Part shown: positions 39,888 through 49,716 of the stretch, piece after piece | Layout of the letters: every line of letters starts with the position of its first letter | Position numbering within the stretch: position 1 is the stretch's first letter | Source: a candidate division WOR-1 bacterium RIFOXYB2_FULL_45_9 | GTDB taxonomy: Bacteria > Margulisbacteria > WOR-1 > O2-12-FULL-45-9 > XYB2-FULL-48-7 | DNA length: 64,000 nt | Direction: 5' to 3' | Assembly: GCA_001771575.1 (NCBI GenBank) | Contig: MEUD01000001.1 | Location: 124,001-188,000, forward strand | Position numbers and translations under genes: made by a program | The notes under the pieces: model-generated | Databases searched by the model: none | What the model saw: the letters and a program-made list of their open reading frames with translations, nothing else | What the model was told of the DNA's origin: nothing

Positions 39888-42401
39888 ATGATCTTACAAT
39901 GGATCGCCAAACTGATCGGTTCTTCCGATGAGAAGAAGATCAATGAGCTTCTTCCGATCGTCGAGAAGATCAACAGCCTCGAACCGGAGCTGAAAAAACT
40001 TTCGGATGAAGAACTGCGCGGCAAAACGGCCGAATTCAGAAAGCTTTTGGCCGAAGGCAAGACTTTGGACGAGATTCTCCCCGAAGCGTTTGCCGCTGTC
40101 CGCGAAGCCTCGGTCCGGACGATCGGTCTGCGCCATTTTGACGTCCAGCTCCTGGGGGGGATCGTCCTTCATCAGGGGAAGATCGCCGAGATGCGGACAG
40201 GAGAGGGGAAGACCCTGGTCGCGACCCTGCCGGTCTACCTTAACGCTTTAAGCGGCAAAGGGGTCCATGTCGTCACCGTCAACGACTATCTCGCCAAACG
40301 GGATAGCGACTGGATGGGGCCGATCCATCGCGCGCTCGGGCTCGAGGTCGGAGTGATCCAGCATTCGATGGAGCCGCCGGAGCGCCGCCTCGCGTATGCC
40401 GCCGATATAACTTACGGGACCAACAACGAATTCGGTTTCGATTACCTGCGCGATAACATGGCGATCTCGCTTGACGACTGCGTCCAGCGTCCGCTCCATT
40501 ACGCGATCGTCGACGAGGTAGACAGTATTTTAATTGATGAAGCCAGGACCCCGCTGATCATTTCCGGCATGCTTGAAGAGGCGGCGACCAATTACCAAAA
40601 AGCCAACGACATTGCCCGCCGTTTGGCCAAAGCGACCGATTTTATCGTCGATGAAAAAACCCGCAACGTCTCTCTGACCGAGCATGGGATCAAGAAGGTT
40701 GAAAAGACCCTGGGGGTCGAGTATTTATACGACATCGGCAACATCGGCATCGCGCACCAGATCACCCAGTCGCTGGTCGCCTGGAATATTTTCGAAAAAG
40801 ACGTCGATTACGTGGTCAAAGAAGGGGAAGTGATCATCGTTGATGAGTTTACCGGTCGCCTGATGCAGGGACGGCGCTACTCCGAAGGGCTCCATCAGGC
40901 GATCGAAGCCAAAGAAGGGGTGGAGGTCCAGAACGAATCGCAGACCCTGGCGACGATCACCTTTCAGAACTATTTCCGGCTCTACGATAAGATCGCCGGG
41001 ATGACCGGGACCGCCAAGACCGAGGAAGGGGAGTTCTGGAAGATCTACAAATTAGAGGTCCTGTTGGTGCCGACCCATCGCAAGATGGTCAGGCTCGATT
41101 ACCCGGACCTGATCTTTAAGAACAAACGGGCGCGTTTCCGGGCGGTGGTCAATGAAATAATCGAATGGCATAAAAAAGGCCGGCCGGTCCTGGTCGGGAC
41201 GATCTCGATAGATAATTCAGAACTGGTTTCGGAAATGCTCCGCCGCCGCGGTATCTCTCACCATGTTCTTAACGCTAAACAGCATGAACGCGAAGCCGAG
41301 ATCATTGCCAAAGCGGGACAGAGAGGGATGGTGACGATCTCAACAAACATGGCTGGACGCGGGACCGACATTGTTTTAGGTGAAGGGGTCGCCGATCTGG
41401 GAGGACTGCACGTTATCGGGACCGAGCGGCACGAGAGCCGCCGGATCGACAACCAGCTCCGCGGCCGTTCCGGCCGTCAGGGTGACGCCGGCTCCACCAG
41501 ATTTTACGTTTCTCTTGAGGACGACCTGATGCGCTTATTCGGTTCCCAGCGGATCTCCGGGGTTATGGAGCGGCTTGGCCTGGAAGAGGACGTGCCGATC
41601 GAGCATAATTTGATCTCACGGGCGTTGGAGAACGCGCAAAAAAAAGTTGAGCAATACCACTTCGGCATCCGCAAGCAGGTCCTGGAATTCGACGACGTCA
41701 TGAACAAACAGCGCGGGTCGATCTACTCTTTGCGCCGCCGGATCCTGGAAGGGAAAGATTTAAAGCAAAAGATATATGAAATGATGGAACAAGTGGTCGG
41801 CGAGACCGTTGATGCTTTTTTAGTCGATAAGATCGCTCCGGAAGAGTGGGATTGGGATGGGCTCTTTAAGGCGATAAGCGAGTTGATCGCGATCGAAGGA
41901 TTGGATCGGCTGAAAGAAGAAAAGAGCCGCAATGAAGTTAAGCGAAAGGTCCTCGCCTTGTTCGAGCAAGCTTATCAGGAGAAGGAGAATGAATTTGGCG
42001 AAGAAATGACCCGCTCGCTGGAGCGGGTGGTCATGCTCAAAACAATTGATGCCGCCTGGATCGAACAACTCCATAACATGGACGTCTTGCGCGAAGGGAT
42101 CGGCTTGCGCGGCTACGGCGGCAAGGACCCGCTGGTCGAATACAAGATCGAAGGGTATTCGATGTTCCAGGAAATGATGCGCGGCGTCAGGGCGCAGATC
42201 ATCAGCCTGATGCTCCGGGTCCAGAAAGCGGAAGGGCCGATCGAAGAGGTCAATCGCCCGCGTCGCCGGGCCTTAACTTACGGAGCGCCGGAAAAAATGG
42301 AAAAGCCGGCTACTGTTAGAGCGGCGGAAAAAGTCGGCCGGAACGATCCCTGTCCCTGCGGGTCCGGCAAGAAGTATAAAAGATGCTGCATGAAGAGCTA
42401 A
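39888..42401 (+). CDS. secA: Preprotein translocase subunit SecA
   Basis: [43 protein letters not shown] motif [17 protein letters not shown]. Confidence 0.97.
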   Translation: MILQWIAKLIGSSDEKKINELLPIVEKINSLEPELKKLSDEELRGKTAEFRKLLAEGKTLDEILPEAFAAVREASVRTIGLRHFDVQLLGGIVLHQGKIAEMRTGEGKTLVATLPVYLNALSGKGVHVVTVNDYLAKRDSDWMGPIHRALGLEVGVIQHSMEPPERRLAYAADITYGTNNEFGFDYLRDNMAISLDDCVQRPLHYAIVDEVDSILIDEARTPLIISGMLEEAATNYQKANDIARRLAKATDFIVDEKTRNVSLTEHGIKKVEKTLGVEYLYDIGNIGIAHQITQSLVAWNIFEKDVDYVVKEGEVIIVDEFTGRLMQGRRYSEGLHQAIEAKEGVEVQNESQTLATITFQNYFRLYDKIAGMTGTAKTEEGEFWKIYKLEVLLVPTHRKMVRLDYPDLIFKNKRARFRAVVNEIIEWHKKGRPVLVGTISIDNSELVSEMLRRRGISHHVLNAKQHEREAEIIAKAGQRGMVTISTNMAGRGTDIVLGEGVADLGGLHVIGTERHESRRIDNQLRGRSGRQGDAGSTRFYVSLEDDLMRLFGSQRISGVMERLGLEEDVPIEHNLISRALENAQKKVEQYHFGIRKQVLEFDDVMNKQRGSIYSLRRRILEGKDLKQKIYEMMEQVVGETVDAFLVDKIAPEEWDWDGLFKAISELIAIEGLDRLKEEKSRNEVKRKVLALFEQAYQEKENEFGEEMTRSLERVVMLKTIDAAWIEQLHNMDVLREGIGLRGYGGKDPLVEYKIEGYSMFQEMMRGVRAQIISLMLRVQKAEGPIEEVNRPRRRALTYGAPEKMEKPATVRAAEKVGRNDPCPCGSGKKYKRCCMKS

Positions 42402-43468
42402 AAGAGCAATTGGCTGTCCTGAAGCAAAAGTCCCTGGAGCTTGAGAAGGTCCTTTCGATCGACGAAAAGAAAAAATCTCTCGGTGAGATCGAGACCAGGA
42501 GCGCCGATCCCAATCTCTGGGCCGACCAGGAGCGGGCCAGGAAGCTAATGCAGGAGAAAAGCCTGTTGGAGAAAGAGATCAAGCAATGGGAGGCTTTGCG
42601 CGACCGGGTCGACGAACAGCTTCTGTTATTGGAAATGGCGAGCGAAGAGGAGCTTGGCCAGCTGGGCCTGGAAGTCAAAAAATTGCATGACCTGGCGGCT
42701 GAAGTCGAGACCGCGACCCTTTTTACCGAAGAATACGACCAGAATAACGCCATTCTTTATATTAATGCCGGCGCCGGCGGGACCGACGCGCAGGATTGGG
42801 GAGAGATCCTTATGCGGATGTATACCCGCTGGTGCGAGAAAAAAGGATTTTCCGTGGAATTGCCCGACATTTCTTACGGCGAAGAAGCCGGAATAAAAAG
42901 CGCGACCTTAATGATCTCCGGACCTTACGCTTACGGTTATTTAAAAAATGAGGCCGGGGTCCATCGCCTGGTCAGGATCTCCCCGTTTTCTTCCGAAGGG
43001 AAAAGGCATACCTCGTTCGTGGCGGTCGAAGTGACCCCCGAACTGACCGAAGATATCAAGATCGAGATCAACCCGAACGATTTACGGGTCGATACTTATC
43101 GCGCTTCCGGACCGGGGGGGCAAAACGTCAACAAGGTCAGTTCGGCGGTCCGGATTACTCATCTTCCGACCGGGATCGTGACGCAAAGCCAATCCGACCG
43201 CTCCCAGCACGCCAATCGCGACACGGCGCTCCGCCTGCTTAAAGCTAAACTTCACGAGATGATGCTCCGGCAAAGGAAAGAGAAGATCGAAGAATTGGCC
43301 GGCGAAAAACGGAAGATCGAATGGGGGAGCCAGATCCGTTCATATGTTTTTCAGCCTTACACTCTGGTCAAGGATAATCGAACGGGGGTGGAAGTGGGGG
43401 ACGTGCAGGGAGTTGTCGACGGTGAGATTGACCCATTTATTGAAGCGGCTTTGCGCGCTAAAATTTAG
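42383..43468 (+). CDS. prfB: Peptide chain release factor 2, continuous ORF
   Basis: [47 protein letters not shown]; no in-frame UGA near codon 25. Confidence 0.94.
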   Translation: MLHEELKEQLAVLKQKSLELEKVLSIDEKKKSLGEIETRSADPNLWADQERARKLMQEKSLLEKEIKQWEALRDRVDEQLLLLEMASEEELGQLGLEVKKLHDLAAEVETATLFTEEYDQNNAILYINAGAGGTDAQDWGEILMRMYTRWCEKKGFSVELPDISYGEEAGIKSATLMISGPYAYGYLKNEAGVHRLVRISPFSSEGKRHTSFVAVEVTPELTEDIKIEINPNDLRVDTYRASGPGGQNVNKVSSAVRITHLPTGIVTQSQSDRSQHANRDTALRLLKAKLHEMMLRQRKEKIEELAGEKRKIEWGSQIRSYVFQPYTLVKDNRTGVEVGDVQGVVDGEIDPFIEAALRAKI

Positions 43469-43476
43469 GTGGAGCA

Positions 43477-45402
43477 ATGATAAAAAAAATTGTTTTCGGG
43501 CTTTTAAAGATCAGCTTGATCGTTTCTGTACTGGTCGGATGTTATTCGATCCTTGGTCGCTACTTGAGCGAGCAGGAGACCCGCTCGGTCCGGGTCGTTA
43601 TTGACCTTAACGACCTCAAAAAAGTGGCCGCTTTTGAAAAAGTCCCTTTGGATAAGGTCTTAAAACAGGTCAAGAAGATCGGCTTCTTCGAGCTGGGGGT
43701 GTTTGAAGAGACCCTTCCAGACGCTAACGCTCAAGGGGAGATCTATTACGCTAAAGGTGGGAGCATCAAAAAATTATCCGCTTTTTCTCCGGTCTTTACC
43801 GATCGATTAAAGGAGATCAGGCCCGATCGGACCTATATTTTTGCCCCGTTCAAGGAGCCGCGCAAGCGGATCTACGATCAGCTTAATTGGGCGCTGGGGG
43901 AGAGGGCGGTCCGTTTTCTCGGACAGGAAGTGATCGAGGTTGATGAGGCAGAGGAGGAACTGCGAACGCTCGGCCTGGGGATTTCGGAAATACAGCGGAA
44001 CTATCTTGGAAAACTCGGCTTTAAGATCGTCCCCAGGGTTTGGAACGACTCGCGATATCATTTGGGGAATATCGAGGCGAAAGTCTCCGCGCTTAAAAAC
44101 TATAAGACGGTTATTTTTGACGGAGAGGAGATCCTTGGCTATCCGGAAGGGATAGCCTCGCTGGCCGCGGCGCTTAATAAATTCAATCTAAAATACGGTT
44201 TTGTCGAGATCGTTAAGCAGGATGGGGATGTTTTGCTCAAAAACCTTATGCGGGAGCGGGTCGTTCGGGTCCACAGCGTTCCCAAGGACGAACTCAAGAA
44301 ACTGGAAAAGCCCGAAGTGCTTGACCGCTATCTCCGGGCGGTCAGGGAGCGTCAGGTCAAACTTATTTATGTCCGTCCGTTTCTTCCCCCAAGGATAGAC
44401 GCGATGCCGGTTGATTTTAACCTTAGGTTCTTTGCCGAATTAAAAGATAAGCTGGCCGGGGCAAAAATATTGGTTGGAGGGGAGACCGAATCGTCCTCCC
44501 TTAACATGACCAGCTGGCAGATCGTCCTGATCGGCTGGGGGGTTATGGTTGGCGCGCTCCTCCTTCTTAACGCCTTTATTGTTCTTCCGCTATGGGCTTT
44601 GGCGATCCTGGTCCTGGCGGGGGTCAATACGCTCCTTTTTCTCGCTCCCAAGATCATTGTCCTCCAAAAGGTCCTTGCCTTCGCGGCGGCGGTGGTTTTT
44701 CCTTCGCTGGCGGTCATCAGTTCCGCGCGAAAGCTCGACCGCGGACGGGGGTTTGGTTTTCTGCAAGCGTTGTTCTTTTTTATCAGAACGATGGTCATTA
44801 CCGCGGTTGGGATCGTCTTTTTAGTCGGTCTGCTGGCTGATTCGCGATATATGTCCGGGGCGGCGGTCTTTCCGGCGGTTAAAGCGGCGCTGGTCCTCCC
44901 CATGATCATTGTGGCGGGGTATTTCCTTCTAAAAGACGGGAACATGAACATCTGGCAAAAGTGGAAAGAACTTTTGGCGACCAGGATCAGCGTGGCCAAC
45001 GTCCTGGTCGGCTTTTTTCTGCTGGCTGCTTTGGGCGTGTTTCTCGCCCGTTCCGGAAATTTTGTCCTGCCGGTCCCCGGCGCGGAAAAAATGTTCCGCA
45101 ATTGGCTGGAGATGGTCCTTTTTGTCCGGCCGCGGACAAAAGAGTTCCTGGTCGGCTACCCGTTCTTGTTCTTTGCGGCAGTATATTTTCTTAAAGCGAG
45201 GAGCCGCGATTGGCTTTGGGTCTTGATGGCGATCGGGACGATCGCGCCGGTATCGGTGATGAATACTTTTTGCCACATTCACACGCCGCTGACGATCTCT
45301 CTGGTGCGTACCATCAATGGTTTGGTTCTGGGGCTGTTTTTTGGTATCATTACAGCGTTGATCGCCGGCTGGCGGATAAAAACCTCAAAAGAAGGTGGAT
45401 AA
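43477..45402 (+). CDS. DUF5693-like multi-pass membrane protein
   Basis: About 640 aa with many TM helices, adjacent to csaB, an arrangement known from other bacteria. Confidence 0.75.
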   Translation: MIKKIVFGLLKISLIVSVLVGCYSILGRYLSEQETRSVRVVIDLNDLKKVAAFEKVPLDKVLKQVKKIGFFELGVFEETLPDANAQGEIYYAKGGSIKKLSAFSPVFTDRLKEIRPDRTYIFAPFKEPRKRIYDQLNWALGERAVRFLGQEVIEVDEAEEELRTLGLGISEIQRNYLGKLGFKIVPRVWNDSRYHLGNIEAKVSALKNYKTVIFDGEEILGYPEGIASLAAALNKFNLKYGFVEIVKQDGDVLLKNLMRERVVRVHSVPKDELKKLEKPEVLDRYLRAVRERQVKLIYVRPFLPPRIDAMPVDFNLRFFAELKDKLAGAKILVGGETESSSLNMTSWQIVLIGWGVMVGALLLLNAFIVLPLWALAILVLAGVNTLLFLAPKIIVLQKVLAFAAAVVFPSLAVISSARKLDRGRGFGFLQALFFFIRTMVITAVGIVFLVGLLADSRYMSGAAVFPAVKAALVLPMIIVAGYFLLKDGNMNIWQKWKELLATRISVANVLVGFFLLAALGVFLARSGNFVLPVPGAEKMFRNWLEMVLFVRPRTKEFLVGYPFLFFAAVYFLKARSRDWLWVLMAIGTIAPVSVMNTFCHIHTPLTISLVRTINGLVLGLFFGIITALIAGWRIKTSKEGG

Positions 45403-45406
45403 AAAA

Positions 45407-46504
45407 ATGCGCGTATTGATATCCGGCTACTATGGTTATGGGAACGTTGGGGACGAAGCGGTCCTGGAAGCGATTGTCGGCGGCTTTCTCCGTCAGGACC
45501 CGACCCTGAAGATCACTGTCCTTTCCGCGGCTCCCGAGATGACCGCTCATTTTTACAAGGTCAAAGCGATCGGCCGCTATTCCTGGTTCAACTTCCTGGT
45601 CGAGATGATCAAAACGGACGTTTTTATCAGCGGCGGCGGGACCCTGTTCCAGGATTCAAGCAGTAATCGGAGCTTTTGGTATTACATCGGACAGGTCCTT
45701 CTGGCAAAATTATTGTTTAAAAAAGTCATGGTCTTTGCCCAGGGATTTGGACCGCTTACCGGACGGATCAACCGGCTGATCGCCGCGCTCGCCTTAAAAA
45801 GGCTCAACGTAATTACGGTCCGCGACGAAGAGTCAAAGAAAAAAATGTCGGAGATCGGGGTCGATCCAAACAAGATCACGGTCACCGCCGATCCGACTTT
45901 TCTTTTAAGCAACCCATCTTCCGTTGAAGGGCGGAAGGTCCTGGCGCTGGAAGGGGTCGCGACCAACAAACCCCTCCTGGGGGTTTCAGTACGCGGTCTT
46001 CCCAAAAAGAAGGGGATAGAGCTCCCGTTCTATCGGGCCCTGGCGGAAATGCTTGACTCGTTCGCGGAGAAGAACGGCCATCAGGTCGTTTTTCTGTTGC
46101 TGCATTGTCCGGAGGATATGAGAGAAACCTCCAAAGTGATCAACTTTATGAGCCATAAATCGAATGTGATCTATAAGATCTGTTCACCGCAGGAGATGCT
46201 ATCGGTTATTTCCCAGTGCGACTTCCTGATCGGGATGCGTCTTCACGCCTTGATCTTTGCGGTCAAATCGATCGTTCCGGCTTTTGGGCTCTCCTACGAC
46301 CCCAAGGTAAAGTCGTTCATGGACAGCGTCGGCTCCCCTTGCGTGACGGTTGACGAGACGGTCGACCGGGCCAGACTGGAGAAGTTGGTCGAAGCGCAGT
46401 TTGCCATTAGGGACGCCAGCAAAAAGATGCTGGAAAAAGTATTGATCCATTTACGGGAGAAAGCGGAAGAAAATTTCTCGATCTTTTTCCGGACTTTTAA
46501 GTAG
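45407..46504 (+). CDS. csaB: Polysaccharide pyruvyl transferase
   Basis: MRVLISGYYGYGNVGDEAVLEAI, ISGGGTLFQDSSSNRS, GMRLHALIFA. Confidence 0.92.
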   Translation: MRVLISGYYGYGNVGDEAVLEAIVGGFLRQDPTLKITVLSAAPEMTAHFYKVKAIGRYSWFNFLVEMIKTDVFISGGGTLFQDSSSNRSFWYYIGQVLLAKLLFKKVMVFAQGFGPLTGRINRLIAALALKRLNVITVRDEESKKKMSEIGVDPNKITVTADPTFLLSNPSSVEGRKVLALEGVATNKPLLGVSVRGLPKKKGIELPFYRALAEMLDSFAEKNGHQVVFLLLHCPEDMRETSKVINFMSHKSNVIYKICSPQEMLSVISQCDFLIGMRLHALIFAVKSIVPAFGLSYDPKVKSFMDSVGSPCVTVDETVDRARLEKLVEAQFAIRDASKKMLEKVLIHLREKAEENFSIFFRTFK

Positions 46505-46512
46505 ATTATTTC

Positions 46513-47385
46513 ATGAAGTTCATGGTTATTGGGGCGGATGGTCAGCTCGGGACGGATCTGCTTAAAGTTATTCCGATGGAAGAGGTTCTCCCCTTGACTG
46601 CCGCCGATCTTGATATTACCGATCGGAACAAAGTTTTCGAGCTGGTATATAAACATAAACCCGAAATGATCGTCAATACCGCGGGGTATTCTCGGGTTGA
46701 TGAAGCGGAGAGTGACGCTGAAGGGGCTTTCGCGGTCAACGTCGAAGGGGCCAGGAATTTAGCCCAGGCCGCCCGGGAAATAGGGGCCGGTTTGGTCCAT
46801 ATTTCGACCGATTATGTCTTTAGCGGTAAAAAGAACTCACCCTATCAAGAATCCGATCGTCCAGAACCTTTATCGGTTTATGCCCGGTCAAAACTGGCTG
46901 GAGAAGAAGCGGTTGCCGGGACCCTAAATCGATCTTTTATCATCAGGACATCCGGTTTGTTCGGGGTTGCGGGGTGTCTGGGTAAGGGGGGGGGGAATTT
47001 TATCGACAGCGTGATCGCTAAGGGGAAAATGGGGCGGCCATTTAGCGTGGTCGACGATCAATTCTTTTCTCCAACCTATACGATGGACCTGGCGCGCAAA
47101 ATTAGCCAGCTCTCCCGGACCGAAAAATTCGGCTTATTTCATGTCGTCAATCACGGCGCCTGCTCCTGGTATGAGCTGGCGGTAAAAACGTTTGAACTGA
47201 TCGGGCTGACGATTAATTTTTCACCGTCCAGATTTGCCGAGCTCAATGCCGCGACAGCGGCCAAACGTCCGTCTTATTCGGTCCTGGACAACGCCCATTT
47301 GCGGGCGGTTGGCTTAGACGACATGCGGCCATGGCCGGAAGCTTTGTCGGCTTATCTGCTTGAAAAAGGGGTTGCCGCTCAATGA
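46513..47385 (+). CDS. rfbD: dTDP-4-dehydrorhamnose reductase
   Basis: MVIGADGQLGTDLLKVI, LVHISTDYVFSG, YARSKLAGEEAV. Confidence 0.92.
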   Translation: MKFMVIGADGQLGTDLLKVIPMEEVLPLTAADLDITDRNKVFELVYKHKPEMIVNTAGYSRVDEAESDAEGAFAVNVEGARNLAQAAREIGAGLVHISTDYVFSGKKNSPYQESDRPEPLSVYARSKLAGEEAVAGTLNRSFIIRTSGLFGVAGCLGKGGGNFIDSVIAKGKMGRPFSVVDDQFFSPTYTMDLARKISQLSRTEKFGLFHVVNHGACSWYELAVKTFELIGLTINFSPSRFAELNAATAAKRPSYSVLDNAHLRAVGLDDMRPWPEALSAYLLEKGVAAQ

Positions 47386-48473
47386 AGATCGCGATCGTTC
47401 ACGATTATTTGAACCAATTTGGCGGTGCGGAAAGAGTGGTCCAGGAACTGCATGATATTTTCCCTGAAGCGCCGATCTACACCTCGATATATGACCGAAA
47501 CAAAATGCCGGCGGGGATCAACGACGCCAGGATCGTTACTTCGTTCATGCAAAATATTCCGGGGATCTTAAAGCATTACCGGAAATATTTTTTCCTGTAT
47601 CCGCTGGCGTTTTCTCTGTTTGACCTGTCCAAGTATGATGTAATTTTGTCGTCCAGTTCAGCTTTTGCCAAAGGGGTCAGAAAAAGAAAAGGCCAGCTCC
47701 ACATTTGTTATTGCTATACACCAATGCGCTTTGTCTGGCGCTACCGCGATTACGTGAAAAGAGAAAGGTTTTCCCGGCTGACAAAAATGCTTTTGCCGAT
47801 AATGCTGTATCCGATCAAACTTTGGGACCTGGCGACGGCCAGGCGGGTCGATTTTTTTGTCGCGATCTCAAGGACGGTTGCCGATAGGATCAGGCGATAT
47901 TATGGCCGGGGATCGGATATAATATATCCGCCGGTCAATTGTGACTATTTCCTGCCGAGCGGAGAAGACGGCGATTATTTTCTTGAAGTTGTCAGGCTGA
48001 ATCCTTATAAAAGGATCGACTTGGTGGTTGAAGCGTTTAACCGGCTGGGACATCGTTTGAAGATCGTCGGCGATGGCCCGGACCGGGAGAGATTGCAGGG
48101 GTTGGCTAAAGGGAACATCGAGTTCCTGGGGAAGATCTCCGACGCGGAGCTTTTATCGATTATTGCCGGTTGCCGGGCGCTTATCTTTCCCGGGGAAGAA
48201 GATTGGGGGCTGGCGCCTCTTGAAGCGATGTCGTGCGGCAGGCCGGTCATCGCGTTTAAAGGGGGAGCGGCCGTGGAGTTTGTGAAAGAGCCGGAGACCG
48301 GTTGCTTTTTTGATCAGCCGACGGTCGAGTCGTTGACTCGGGCCGTCGAAAAGTTTGCCGCTAATAAATTCGATAAGAGAGTGATCAGAGAACACGCCCT
48401 GCGCTACGACCGCGTCAAATTCAGGGAACAGATCAAAGCTTATATCGCGCAAAAGTATAAAGGATATCGTTGA
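47382..48473 (+). CDS. Glycosyltransferase family 4
   Basis: DYLNQFGGAERVVQELHDIFPEAPIYTSI; C-terminal FPGEEDWGLAPLEAMSCGRPVIAFKGGA. Confidence 0.88.
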   Translation: MKIAIVHDYLNQFGGAERVVQELHDIFPEAPIYTSIYDRNKMPAGINDARIVTSFMQNIPGILKHYRKYFFLYPLAFSLFDLSKYDVILSSSSAFAKGVRKRKGQLHICYCYTPMRFVWRYRDYVKRERFSRLTKMLLPIMLYPIKLWDLATARRVDFFVAISRTVADRIRRYYGRGSDIIYPPVNCDYFLPSGEDGDYFLEVVRLNPYKRIDLVVEAFNRLGHRLKIVGDGPDRERLQGLAKGNIEFLGKISDAELLSIIAGCRALIFPGEEDWGLAPLEAMSCGRPVIAFKGGAAVEFVKEPETGCFFDQPTVESLTRAVEKFAANKFDKRVIREHALRYDRVKFREQIKAYIAQKYKGYR

Positions 48474-48476
48474 GCC

Positions 48477-49706
48477 ATGGAAAAACAAAAAAAACAGATC
48501 GCGGTCGGTGAATTTGTCATTGATCAGGAAGAAAAACGCCTGGTCAACCAGGTTTTAGAGAGCGGACGTATCTCCGAAGGGAAGATGACCCAACAGTTTG
48601 AGCGGATGTTCAGGGATTATATCGGTGTGAAACACTGCGTGGCGGTCAATTCGGGGACCAGCGCCCTGATCGCCGGCTTTTTGGCCCTTCTGCAGGATAA
48701 GCGATTTAAAAAAGCGGCGCGAGGGGCCAGGGTCATTACCACTCCCTTGACCTACGTCGCGGACGCGAACGCCATTGTCCTGGCCGGGATGGAACCGGTC
48801 TTTGTTGATGTTGATCCCCTACGGTTCTCGATCCTTCCCGAACTGATAGAGGCCAAGGTGAAAGAGCTGGGCAAAGATAATGTCGCGATCGTCCTGCCGG
48901 TCCATCTTATGGGGTATATGTGCGACATGGACAGGATCAATTCCCTGGCGGACAAGAACGATTTGGTCGTCTTTGAGGACTCGGCCCAGGCGCACGGCAG
49001 TCTCTATCATGGGAAAAAAGCCGGTTCTTTGGCTACCCTGGCCGCTTTTTCTTTTTATATCGCGCACAATATCCAGGCTGGAGAAATGGGGGCGCTGACC
49101 ACCAGCGACGACTTGCTTTATAAAAACCTCAAAAAGATCAAAGCGAACGGCCGCGATTGCGATTGCGAGGTTTGTTCCCGAAAGACCAGCGGCTGTGTGA
49201 AACCTGGGGGGGATAAAGAGCTTGATTATGACCCGAGATTCTCGCACAGTTTGATCGGAGCCAACTTTAAGACCATGGAGTTCCAGTCGGCCCTGGGGGT
49301 CGCCCAAATGGAGAAAGCTGATCGGATCTTTGTCCAAAGACAAAAGAACGTAAAATATTTAAACGAAAAGCTGGCGGAATACGGAGATCTTTTTATCCTT
49401 CCGGAGTTTTCCGACCAGGTCAGTTATTTGGCCTATCCGATCATTTTAAAAAAGAATAAGAGGTTGAGCAGGAGGATTTTGCGCCGCGCGCTTGAAGCGG
49501 CTGGGGTTGAGACCAGGCCATTGTTTGCCTGCATCCCGACCCAAGTGGATTCGTTTAAGAGTCTAATGAACGAATATGCCGGCCAATTGCCAAACGCAGA
49601 ATATCTTGGCAAAAACGCCTTTTACGTCGGCTGTCATCAATACCTGACCGAAGACGACCTGGATTACATGGTTGCCGCTTTCACAAAGATAATTAAAGAG
49701 ATATAA
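48477..49706 (+). CDS. DegT/DnrJ/EryC1/StrS aminotransferase
   Basis: VNSGTSALIAGFLALL, FEDSAQAHGSLYHGKKAG, GRDCDCEVC loop as in related dehydratases. Confidence 0.88.
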   Translation: MEKQKKQIAVGEFVIDQEEKRLVNQVLESGRISEGKMTQQFERMFRDYIGVKHCVAVNSGTSALIAGFLALLQDKRFKKAARGARVITTPLTYVADANAIVLAGMEPVFVDVDPLRFSILPELIEAKVKELGKDNVAIVLPVHLMGYMCDMDRINSLADKNDLVVFEDSAQAHGSLYHGKKAGSLATLAAFSFYIAHNIQAGEMGALTTSDDLLYKNLKKIKANGRDCDCEVCSRKTSGCVKPGGDKELDYDPRFSHSLIGANFKTMEFQSALGVAQMEKADRIFVQRQKNVKYLNEKLAEYGDLFILPEFSDQVSYLAYPIILKKNKRLSRRILRRALEAAGVETRPLFACIPTQVDSFKSLMNEYAGQLPNAEYLGKNAFYVGCHQYLTEDDLDYMVAAFTKIIKEI

Positions 49707-49716
49707 TATCTCAAAC

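Noticed and set aside
44367-45101. 244-aa minus-strand ORF opposite the DUF5693-like gene
   Set aside because: Basic, Pro/Arg-rich translation typical of antisense of membrane-protein codons
49171-49206. Cys cluster GRDCDCEVCSRKTSGC in the DegT aminotransferase as an Fe-S site
   Set aside because: A similar Cys-rich loop is common in related sugar aminotransferase/dehydratase family members; not distinctive enough alone
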